Positions 51,844-59,270 of a DNA stretch of 64,000 bases are shown here, piece by piece (position 1 is the stretch's first letter; each line of letters starts with the position of its first letter). The stretch spans positions 186,001 to 250,000 of the forward strand of contig NZ_CP189974.1 of NCBI RefSeq assembly GCF_051549785.1, read 5' to 3'. The notes under the pieces are model-generated. The model was not told the DNA's origin. It did not search any database and was given only the letters and a program-made list of their open reading frames with translations. Both the position numbers and the translations under genes were made by a program. This DNA is from Caldatribacterium sp051549785 (GTDB lineage: Bacteria > Atribacterota > Atribacteria > Atribacterales > Caldatribacteriaceae).

Positions 51844-52732
51844 GAAAAGCCTGGCGCAACGCCTCCTGCTTGCCGTCCTTATTCTCGTTCTCCTTGCCCT
51901 TTTCAGGCCCTGGTACGTTCTTGACGAAACGGAGCAGGGTGTCATCGTCCAGTTCGGGAAACCAGTCCGGGTGGTCCAGGAAAGCGGACTCCACCTTAAA
52001 CTCCCCTACCCTTTCCAGGTGGTGCAGAAATTCGAGCGCCGGCTTTTAGAGTACGATTCCCCGCCTGAGGAGGTCATCACCCGCGATAAAAAGACTCTCG
52101 TGGTCGATAGTTACGTCCGCTGGCGCATCGCTGACCCCCTTGTCTTTTTGCGAACTGTGGTGAGCGAAAGCGGCGCAGTGGTTCGGATTGACGATGTGGT
52201 GTACTCCGAACTCCGCACCGAAATCGGCCGGGTGGACCTCTTTGACCTTGTGTCCCGAGTGCGAGGAGAGGTCATGAACCGGGTTACGGTTCGCTCCAAC
52301 GAAAAAACGCGGGAGTTTGGCGTGGAGATTGTGGACGTTCGGATCAAGCGGGCGGACCTTCCCAAGCAGAACGAGGAAGCCGTCTTCCAGCGGATGAAAT
52401 CGGAAAGAGAGCGCCAGGCAAGGCAGTACCGCTCTGAAGGTGAGGAGGAGGCCACCAAAATCCGGGCTGAGGCCGACAAAGAACGGGCGCTCATCCTCGC
52501 CGAGGCAGAGAAACAGGCGCAGATGCTGCGGGGTGAGGGTGAAGCCGAGGCCCTGCGAATCTACGCCAGGGCTTACGCGAAGAACCCCGAGTTTTTTGTC
52601 TTCCTCAAAACCCTGGAGCTCTACGAGAAGTCTCTGCAAGAGGGCGATACCCTCATCCTCACCCCGGCCTCAGACTTCCTGCGGTACCTCAGGAGTGCGC
52701 AAGAACCTGGGCCACAAGAGGTAGAAAGGTGA
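51836..52732 (+). CDS. hflC: HflC-like SPFH membrane protein
   Basis: This 298-residue partner has an N-terminal span (about residues 8-25), the SPFH domain (ETEQGVIVQFGKPVRV) with VDVRIKRADLPKQNEEAVFQ typical of HflC, and a helical C-terminal part (EKQAQMLRGEGEAEALRIYA). The GTG start overlaps the hflK stop. Its 3' end overlaps the convergent AhpD-like gene by 44 bases. Confidence 0.92.
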   Translation: MNRKSLAQRLLLAVLILVLLALFRPWYVLDETEQGVIVQFGKPVRVVQESGLHLKLPYPFQVVQKFERRLLEYDSPPEEVITRDKKTLVVDSYVRWRIADPLVFLRTVVSESGAVVRIDDVVYSELRTEIGRVDLFDLVSRVRGEVMNRVTVRSNEKTREFGVEIVDVRIKRADLPKQNEEAVFQRMKSERERQARQYRSEGEEEATKIRAEADKERALILAEAEKQAQMLRGEGEAEALRIYARAYAKNPEFFVFLKTLELYEKSLQEGDTLILTPASDFLRYLRSAQEPGPQEVER

Positions 52733-53018
52733 AGGCGGGTCCTCCACCCATAACTACCCCAACCTGGGCGGCTTCGAGGATTTCCTCAGGAGTAGCTCCT
52801 GCTCGCTTTGCCCCCTGAACGTGGAGGACCACACAGTGTTCACAGTGGATGGCAACACCAATGGCCAGGGCGATGAGCTCTTTCGTTTTCAGGGACAGGG
52901 CCCCATCGGCCATAACCTCGTGGTAGAAGGTGAGAAAAGGACTGACACTCCGGGGAGACTGTTCCCGAAGTTCCCGAATCCCCTTCCGGTACTCCTCAAG
53001 GAATTTCCCAATATCCAC
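52689..53018 (-). CDS. Carboxymuconolactone decarboxylase/AhpD-family protein
   Basis: The protein of about 109 residues has the AhpD-like core: KTKELIALAIGVAIHCEHC, with the redox pair C59-x2-C62 and the following histidine. Such proteins act as peroxidase partners or decarboxylases; the role here is not known. The frame is open to 53456, but the GTG at 53018, with AAGGGAG ten bases upstream, is the probable start. It closes the cheA-cheY-kinase-rpoN operon. Confidence 0.85.
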   Translation of the reverse strand: MDIGKFLEEYRKGIRELREQSPRSVSPFLTFYHEVMADGALSLKTKELIALAIGVAIHCEHCVVLHVQGAKRAGATPEEILEAAQVGVVMGGGPAFTFLPLVAQVLAHS

Positions 53019-53023
53019 AGGCT

Positions 53024-54364
53024 CTACACTCCCTTCTTCTGAAGCTTGAGGATACGCCGCCTCAGGTGGGACGGCGGAATCCCCATCTCCTCCCGATAGA
53101 GCGTGCAAGTCCTCCGGGCAATACAGATGCCCTGGGCTTTGAGTTTCTCGGCGATTTCCCGATCGGAAAACGGATGACGAGGGTCTTCTTGCAAAAGAAT
53201 CGCCCGCATGGCCTCCTTCACCGGGTAGGAAGCATCGAAGAAGAACTTCACGCTCCGCACCACTCCGTCGGGAAGGCGGACGAACTTCCCCTTGAGTACC
53301 TGGCAGATACCGCTCACGCTTATTCCGAGAGCCCCGGCGATTTCCCCCTGGGTGAGGGGGACAAAAAAGGAAGGACCACGGCGGAAGAACTCCTGTTCCC
53401 GCTCCACAATGTACTCGAGCACCCGAAGGAGCGTCCGGTACCGGTACGAGAGGCACGACAGCACCTCCCGGGCTTCTCGGAGCTTCTCCCGAAAGAAGTG
53501 GCGCTCCCGCTCTGGGAGCTCTCGATGGTTTTTCCGCCAGAAAGCAAGGACCGTCTCGCTTAGAGTCACCTGCATGGAGAAGGAGGGGACAAGGACAACG
53601 GCAAACTCTCCTTCTGCAACCTCCACGATTTCGGCATCGGGATACACAGAGGACCTTGCCTCCTCAAGGTCCTCCCGTTCCCGGCCAAGGGAGCTCTCGA
53701 AGGCCTGGGCGGGAGAGAAGAAGAGACGATCCCTGTAGGGGCGGATGAGGGCGGCAAAGCGGTCGGGGTCTTCCCGGAACATCCGGCGCAGCACCTGTGG
53801 GCTTTCTCCAACTCCAAGATCCGCAAGCTGCATCAGGAGGAACTCCACGGCGTCCTGAGCTGCAAAACCCGGGAATCCTGCACGACGCACCTTCTCCACG
53901 ACTTCCTCGACCTTTTCAGGCGGCACACGAAGCTCAAAAGCCAGGGTTTCTGTGCTCTCCCGCAGGAACCCCTCGGCATCGAGATGGGCGAAAAGCACCC
54001 GGACAATGCGCTTTTCGTCCTCACGAAGCCCGGCAAGGCTCAGGATCTCATCAAAGCAGAATTCCTTCCATCCCCGTTCCCTACCCAAAGACGCAACGTC
54101 CTCCACCGGGACTTCTTCGCTCTTTCCAAGGTACCGCCCACAGCGGGGGCACCGATCCGGATACCCTGGAATTTCAGCACCACAGCCAAAGCACACGGTG
54201 CCCTCCCGGACCTCAAGGAGGGGATTCTCTTCAAGCACTCGCTCAAGATGAGCCTCGAGTTCTAAAAGCGGCAGGGCCATGAGCGTGCTCGCCACCATCA
54301 TCTTGGGAACCATCTGACGTTTCTGCAGGGGCTCGAGAACAAGGCGAGGCTTTCTCGAGTTCAT
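53024..54364 (-). CDS. rpoN: RpoN, sigma-54 factor with zinc-ribbon-like insert
   Basis: The 446-residue protein has region I (LQKRQMVPKM to VLEENPLLEV, residues 13-52, with few glutamines), then a four-cysteine insert C58-x2-C61 and C72-x2-C75 in the normally acidic linker, the core-binding domain, the helix-turn-helix and the RpoN box. The box reads ARRTCTLYREEM instead of ARRTVAKYREEL. Sigma-54 needs an AAA+ activator; none is in the window. It follows the histidine kinase with a four-base overlap. Confidence 0.92.
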   Translation of the reverse strand: MNSRKPRLVLEPLQKRQMVPKMMVASTLMALPLLELEAHLERVLEENPLLEVREGTVCFGCGAEIPGYPDRCPRCGRYLGKSEEVPVEDVASLGRERGWKEFCFDEILSLAGLREDEKRIVRVLFAHLDAEGFLRESTETLAFELRVPPEKVEEVVEKVRRAGFPGFAAQDAVEFLLMQLADLGVGESPQVLRRMFREDPDRFAALIRPYRDRLFFSPAQAFESSLGREREDLEEARSSVYPDAEIVEVAEGEFAVVLVPSFSMQVTLSETVLAFWRKNHRELPERERHFFREKLREAREVLSCLSYRYRTLLRVLEYIVEREQEFFRRGPSFFVPLTQGEIAGALGISVSGICQVLKGKFVRLPDGVVRSVKFFFDASYPVKEAMRAILLQEDPRHPFSDREIAEKLKAQGICIARRTCTLYREEMGIPPSHLRRRILKLQKKGV

Positions 54365-55803
54365 GCTTCAGACCCCCGTTCTACAGGGAGAAAGACCTGG
54401 ACTTTGGTGCCCACACCTTCCTTTGAGGTCACCTCAATCCACCCCCCATGGGCCCGGACAATACCGTAGGAAATTGAGAGACCAAGGCCCGTTCCCCGTT
54501 CTTTTGTGGTGAAGAAGGGCTCAAAAATCCGGGGAAGAAGGGTCTCAGGAATACCTTTCCCCGTGTCGGCAAAGACAACCTTCACATAGCTTGAGAACCT
54601 CTTCTTCCCCTCCCAGGGGGGGACATTCTCAAGGAGCACGCTCTCGGTGGAAATCCGGAGGACCCCACCCCGTTCTCGCATGGCCTCAAAGGCGTTTTTC
54701 GCCAGGTTCATGAAGACCTGGCGCATCCTCGTCCGGTCAACCGGAACAAGGGGGAGGTTCTCCTCAAGGGCGAACTCTACCCGCTCGTTCTCCGTGCAGA
54801 AAAAGTCCACCAGCGCAAGGCTTTCGCGCAAAAGCGTATTGACGTCCGTGGGCTCTCGCTGGAGCACGAGAGGCCTGGAAAAATCCACGAGGTACCGGAT
54901 GACTTCGCTGCAGTGCGCGGCCTCCCGCTCGATTTTCTCCAGGACTTTTCGGGTCATCTGGCAGGTGGAACAGTTGCTGTTCCCCTCGATTTGGGCAAGG
55001 AGCATCTGGGTGTACCCGTAGATGACCCCCAGGGGATTGTTGATCTCGTGGGCCATACTGGAGATGAACCGGCCAATGCTTGAGAGCCGTTCCATCTGGC
55101 GGATGCTCTCCCCCCAGCGAGCGCGCTCCGTCACATCCTCCACAAGCCCCACTACCCGCATGGTCTCCCCTTCCTGCCAGGAGAAAAACCGGAGGTTCAG
55201 GAGGCGATCGCCATTGAGGGCAGAGTTCCGCTGCAGGCGAAAGTTCCGTACCAGGTACTCCTCACCAAAGCGCAAACTCTGCCACATATCATCGAGCGTT
55301 TCCTGCGGGAAGATCTCATCCCACCTCCGGCCCAGGACCTCCTTTTCCCTCTTCCCCGTTAAGGCCTCCATGGTGCTGTTCCAGAAGAGAATCCGTCCTT
55401 CCCCAAAAGAAAGGAACACCACCCCCAGGGGGAAGTGGAAAAAGAAAAGGCGCAGGAGCCTTTCTTCAATGCTCTGAACCGAAAGGAGCATCCGCCGTTC
55501 GGTAGGGTTCAGGGTGTACACAGGGGGAGGTTCTCCGTCCCGGAGCGGACCTCCACTCACCCACAACAGGTGCTCCCCAAGGGTCTCCGCCCGGAAAAAG
55601 CACAGCTCCTCTCCCTGTACGAAGAAGTGGAGTCCGCTCTGCAGGAAGGCAGGGTTTTTTAAGGCCTCCTCCACTGGTTTTCGGTACCTGTGGAGTCCGT
55701 TGTAGAGGAGCGTACCGTCTCTTGTTCGAAAGGCCACGTACGCGGCTTGTAAGCGACGCCGAATCCCTTTGAGCAAAAGACCCCAGGGGAGAACCCGCTC
55801 CAT
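54361..55803 (-). CDS. Cytoplasmic PAS-domain histidine kinase, orphan
   Basis: This 480-residue kinase has no membrane span. It has a PAS domain (about residues 115-225), the H-box with H252 (SSMAHEINNPLGVIYGYTQM) and a HATPase domain with DTGKGIPETLLPRIFEPFFTT and GTGLGLSIS, in NtrB style. The DHp region holds three cysteines (C278, C281, C298). No response-regulator gene other than cheY is next to it. It is placed between cheY and rpoN, so it may serve a sigma-54 activator elsewhere. Confidence 0.9.
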   Translation of the reverse strand: MERVLPWGLLLKGIRRRLQAAYVAFRTRDGTLLYNGLHRYRKPVEEALKNPAFLQSGLHFFVQGEELCFFRAETLGEHLLWVSGGPLRDGEPPPVYTLNPTERRMLLSVQSIEERLLRLFFFHFPLGVVFLSFGEGRILFWNSTMEALTGKREKEVLGRRWDEIFPQETLDDMWQSLRFGEEYLVRNFRLQRNSALNGDRLLNLRFFSWQEGETMRVVGLVEDVTERARWGESIRQMERLSSIGRFISSMAHEINNPLGVIYGYTQMLLAQIEGNSNCSTCQMTRKVLEKIEREAAHCSEVIRYLVDFSRPLVLQREPTDVNTLLRESLALVDFFCTENERVEFALEENLPLVPVDRTRMRQVFMNLAKNAFEAMRERGGVLRISTESVLLENVPPWEGKKRFSSYVKVVFADTGKGIPETLLPRIFEPFFTTKERGTGLGLSISYGIVRAHGGWIEVTSKEGVGTKVQVFLPVERGSEA

Positions 55804-55807
55804 CGTT

Positions 55808-56173
55808 TCAATTGCCCAGGACCTTCTTCACCGCCTCAATGACCCGTTCAGGTTTGAAGGGTTTGACAATGAAATCCCGGGCCCCAGCCTGAATGGCATC
55901 GACCACCATGGCCTGCTGACCCATGGCACTGCACATGATGATGCGAGCATTGGGGTCACGTTTGCGGATTTCCTTCACCGCGGTGATGCCGTCCATTTCG
56001 GGCATGGTGATGTCCATGGTGACGAGGTCCGGCCTCACTTCTTCATACTTGAGCACCGCTTCCTTGCCGTTGCTGGCCTCCGCCACCACCTCGTACCCGT
56101 TCTTTGTGAGGATATCCTTAAGCATCATCCGCATAAACGCAGCGTCATCCACGATCATGATTCGCCCAGGCAT
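55808..56173 (-). CDS. cheY: CheY, chemotaxis response regulator
   Basis: This 121-residue single receiver domain has the acid pair D9-D10, phospho-acceptor D54 (LVTMDITMPEMDG), the conserved CSAMGQQAMV loop and lysine in FIVKPFKP. It binds FliM/FliY when phosphorylated by CheA. It follows cheA by five bases. Confidence 0.96.
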   Translation of the reverse strand: MPGRIMIVDDAAFMRMMLKDILTKNGYEVVAEASNGKEAVLKYEEVRPDLVTMDITMPEMDGITAVKEIRKRDPNARIIMCSAMGQQAMVVDAIQAGARDFIVKPFKPERVIEAVKKVLGN

Positions 56174-56178
56174 GTCCT

Positions 56179-58182
56179 TTACCCTCCCACCTGAACCATT
56201 TTCCAGAGGAGGCTGGCCACGTCCACAATGAGCGATACCCGCCCATCACCAAGGATCGTCGCCCCTCCAAGCCCCCGCACGTCCCCGATGTACGACCCCA
56301 GGGACTTGATGACGATTTCCTGCTCACCGATGATTGCATCGACCACAAGCCCCGCAAGAACCCGGGCCGCGTTCACCACCACAGTGTAGAGAACCTCGGG
56401 AATCTCCGTGCCCTCCTCGTACTCGGCTTTTTTCCCCTCAAGGAGGTCCTGGAGACGCAAAAGTGGTAATGCTCTCCCCCGAAAGAGCGAGGTCAGGGTT
56501 CTATTCACCCAGTAGGTATCCTTCTTCTCGATTTTCTCAATCTCCACCACATCGGCAAGGGGTATGGAGTAAATTGCCCCGTCAACCCGCACAAGGAGTG
56601 CCCTGATAATGGCCAGGGTGAGCGGAAGGCGCAGGAAGAAGGTCGTTCCCTTCCCTTTTTCGCTCTCCACGTGGACCTGGCCGTTCACCCGCTCGATATT
56701 CCGGCGGACGATGTCCATGCCCACGCCACGCCCGGAAACGTCTGTGACCTTATCGTTGGTAGAAAATCCCGAGTAGAAGATGAATTCCATAGCCTCCCGG
56801 TCGCTCATCCGGGCAAGCTCTTCCTGAGAGGCAAGGCCAAGAGCCAGGGCCTTTTGTCGGATTTTCTCTACATCGATGCCCCGTCCATCGTCCTGGACGA
56901 GGATCACCACCGAGTTCTCCTCCTGGTATGCCTTGAGGAGAATGCGGCCCCGCGGGGGCTTCCCCAGAGCCACCCGCTCTGCCGGCGGCTCAATACCGTG
57001 GTCCACGGCATTCCTGAGAAGGTGAATGAGGGGGTCCGTGATTTCCTCAATGAGGGAACGGTCGAGTTCCGTGTCCTCACCCTCGATGATGAAATCAATC
57101 TCTTTCCCGAAGTTCCGGGCAAGGTCCCGCACCATCCTCGGGAAGCGGTTGAACACCTCCGCCAGAGGAAGCATCCGGGCCTTCATGATTTCCATCTGGA
57201 GTTCGTTCGTCACCCGGCCAATGTGGGTGGTGGTGTCCACAAGGAGGTTCCGCAAGTGCGCCACCTCCTTGCTCTCCCGGAGGCGCTGGATGATGTCCTC
57301 AAGGCGTGCCCGGTCGATGACGAGTTCCCCCACAAGGTTCATGAGGGCGTCAAGCCGTTCCACATCCACCCGAACGGTTTTCTTCAACCCGCCGGTGACC
57401 TTCTTCTTCCCCTCAAGGGGGAGGGCTTTCTCGACCTTTTCCTCTTCTCTCTTCTCCTCAGGAGTCTCCACAGACTCGTGGACCGTCACCTCAACCCTCT
57501 CGATTTCCGCAACCGACTCCACGATGCTTTTCACAGCCTCAGGAGGAAGGGCAGTACGTACAAGGACCTCGAAGCTCTGTCCAAAGCGCTCGCTCTCGAG
57601 GTCCGAAAGGGAGGGGTTCGTGCTCACCACGTCGATACCGCTTTCCTGAAGGCGGTTAATGACAAGATAGGCCCGGACACCCTTCATGGAGCAGTCGAGG
57701 GTGAGGTACACCGTAAGGGTGTACTCTTTTGCCGCCTCCGGAACCTGCAGGGTCTCATGGTCTTTTTGGGGAACCTCTTCTTGAGGATGTTCTTTCGGTG
57801 CTTCCTTCTTCCCAAGAAGGCCCTGCAGCATCCCCACGATGTCCCCCGTCTCGACCTCAGGCTCCTTCCCTTCCAAGGCGATGCCGTTTCGCATGAACTT
57901 CAAAATGTCCACACCCCGAAGGAGGGTATCCACAAGCTCCGGAGTCACGGCAATGGTCTTTTTCCGGACGCCATCGAGGAGGTTCTCCATGAGATGGGCA
58001 AGCTCCATCATCTTTTGGAAACCCATGGAGCTTGAGGACCCCTTGATGGTATGGAAGGAGCGGAAAATGGCCTGTACCAGGCTCTCATCATCAGGGCTTT
58101 TCTCAAGTTGCACCAGATTTTCCTCCAGCCGTTCAATGTGCTCCTCAACCTCTTCCAGAAAAACACCAAGATACCGTTCCAT
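56179..58182 (-). CDS. cheA: CheA, chemotaxis histidine kinase
   Basis: The protein of about 667 residues has the Hpt domain with H44 (SFHTIKGSSSSMGF), a CheY-binding domain, dimerisation, HATPase and a CheW-like C-terminal domain. I chose the ATG at 58182, just after the stop of the lipoprotein gene (TGATATG), since MERYLGVFLEE aligns with known CheA starts; a TTG at 58200 and a GTG at 58218 follow better ribosome-binding sites and remain possible. cheW is not present in the window. Confidence 0.95.
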   Translation of the reverse strand: MERYLGVFLEEVEEHIERLEENLVQLEKSPDDESLVQAIFRSFHTIKGSSSSMGFQKMMELAHLMENLLDGVRKKTIAVTPELVDTLLRGVDILKFMRNGIALEGKEPEVETGDIVGMLQGLLGKKEAPKEHPQEEVPQKDHETLQVPEAAKEYTLTVYLTLDCSMKGVRAYLVINRLQESGIDVVSTNPSLSDLESERFGQSFEVLVRTALPPEAVKSIVESVAEIERVEVTVHESVETPEEKREEEKVEKALPLEGKKKVTGGLKKTVRVDVERLDALMNLVGELVIDRARLEDIIQRLRESKEVAHLRNLLVDTTTHIGRVTNELQMEIMKARMLPLAEVFNRFPRMVRDLARNFGKEIDFIIEGEDTELDRSLIEEITDPLIHLLRNAVDHGIEPPAERVALGKPPRGRILLKAYQEENSVVILVQDDGRGIDVEKIRQKALALGLASQEELARMSDREAMEFIFYSGFSTNDKVTDVSGRGVGMDIVRRNIERVNGQVHVESEKGKGTTFFLRLPLTLAIIRALLVRVDGAIYSIPLADVVEIEKIEKKDTYWVNRTLTSLFRGRALPLLRLQDLLEGKKAEYEEGTEIPEVLYTVVVNAARVLAGLVVDAIIGEQEIVIKSLGSYIGDVRGLGGATILGDGRVSLIVDVASLLWKMVQVGG

Positions 58183-58183
58183 A

Positions 58184-58828
58184 TCAAAGGTCTCGGCCAA
58201 CTCTGTCACCCTCCCCACTCATTGTACCACAGGCCTTTTGAGGCGCAGGATGGGTAAGTACAACCTCCACCACCGTGACGGCGTTTTCGGTAATTGCAAC
58301 CTCCACTGTAGAGGGGACAAACCCTTCCTTTTCCACCACCAGCACTCCCTTCCCCACGGGAAGGCCACTCAAGGTGAAGCTTCCATCCTTCCCCGTGGTG
58401 GTCGTATAGGTTCCGTTGAACGTCACCAGAGCTCCAGGAACAGGGTTCCCCTCCTCATCCCAGACATATCCTACCAGTTTCCCCAAAAGGGGCGCAAGTT
58501 CAATGGTGAGGGAAAACGAAGAAACGTTACCGGGGATGTCCACCGCCTCACTCTTTGGAGCATACCCCAAAGAGTGCACCACAAAGACCTGCCGTCCTGA
58601 AGGAACCCGGGGCAGGAAGAAGGACCCATCAGAGGCCGTGAGGTCAAAGCATTCTGGGAAATCCCGAAGGCGCACCTGCGCTCCTTCGATGCCCTCTCCC
58701 GTCACCGCATCCCTGACCTTCCCGAGGACCGTCACCAGGGGATGCACTGAGGGAAGGGGAGCGAGATTGCCAAAGCATCCTGCAAGAAGACCAAGGCTAA
58801 GTACCGCAAACACCACAACTCGCCCCAT
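58184..58828 (-). CDS. Lipoprotein with two carboxypeptidase-regulatory-like domains
   Basis: This 214-residue protein has a lipoprotein signal with C18 (LLAGC) and two transthyretin/CarboxypepD-reg-like repeats (about residues 34-105 and 112-190; GKVRDAVTGEGIEGAQVRLR and GYVWDEEGNPVPGALVTF). These are beta-sandwich binding or spacer units. It is placed right before cheA. Why a surface lipoprotein shares this operon is not known. Confidence 0.85.
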   Translation of the reverse strand: MGRVVVFAVLSLGLLAGCFGNLAPLPSVHPLVTVLGKVRDAVTGEGIEGAQVRLRDFPECFDLTASDGSFFLPRVPSGRQVFVVHSLGYAPKSEAVDIPGNVSSFSLTIELAPLLGKLVGYVWDEEGNPVPGALVTFNGTYTTTTGKDGSFTLSGLPVGKGVLVVEKEGFVPSTVEVAITENAVTVVEVVLTHPAPQKACGTMSGEGDRVGRDL

Positions 58829-58830
58829 CC

Positions 58831-59178
58831 TCAGCCCTCCTGGCGGGCAAGGTAATAGACGTACCGCCCCGGGGTGAGCTCCAGGGTGTAGAGAGTGATG
58901 GTATCGGTGAGGGGGAGGTAACCGCTTTTGTCAATGGCAACCGTATACGTTCCCGGAGGGAGCTGGAAATGGGCCTTCCCCTGGGCATCGGTGTACCGCA
59001 CCGCTGCAACATTCCCCGTCACTGTGACCCGGGCAAGGGGCACCGGGAGGACGTACCCTTGAGGAGAATTTGGCTCAATCTCGTACACGAAGATATAGGT
59101 GTCCTTCATCTGCCAGCGGACCCCACAGCCGGAGAGAACGAAAAGGAGCACGAGAACAAGCACCACAGCGTGCTTCAT
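58831..59178 (-). CDS. Small lipoprotein with PEGA/Cna-B-like domain
   Basis: This 115-residue protein has a lipoprotein signal with C18 (LSGC) and a single beta-sandwich-like domain (VPLARVTVTGNVAAVRYTD and PPGTYTVAIDKSGYLPLTD), as in PEGA-like domains. It leads the operon that contains cheA, cheY, the kinase and rpoN. GAGGAGG precedes the ATG. Function unknown. Confidence 0.8.
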   Translation of the reverse strand: MKHAVVLVLVLLFVLSGCGVRWQMKDTYIFVYEIEPNSPQGYVLPVPLARVTVTGNVAAVRYTDAQGKAHFQLPPGTYTVAIDKSGYLPLTDTITLYTLELTPGRYVYYLARQEG

Positions 59179-59210
59179 CGTACGACCTCCTCAGAGATTG
59201 CAAATTCTGT

Positions 59211-59228
59211 GGATAAAATTTCTTGCCA
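59211..59228 (-). promoter_or_regulatory. Sigma-54-like element before the lipoprotein-cheA-rpoN operon
   Basis: Minus strand TGGCAA (59228-59223), GAAAT, TTTATCC (59217-59211), about 45 bases before the ATG at 59178. It matches the element before flhB in both boxes and in distance. It lies 12 bases from the divergent -10 at 59240. Confidence 0.4.
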
Positions 59229-59239
59229 CTGTACCCCTG

Positions 59240-59248
59240 TGGTATGAT
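59240..59248 (+). promoter_or_regulatory. Extended -10 box for the MBL/DUF2271 gene
   Basis: TGGTATGAT is an extended -10 element 22 bases before the ATG at 59271. A TTTCTT lies 18 bases before the TATGAT hexamer. GGAGGG serves as ribosome-binding site. Confidence 0.45.
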
Positions 59249-59270
59249 ATCCTCGAGAGGAGGGATACCC

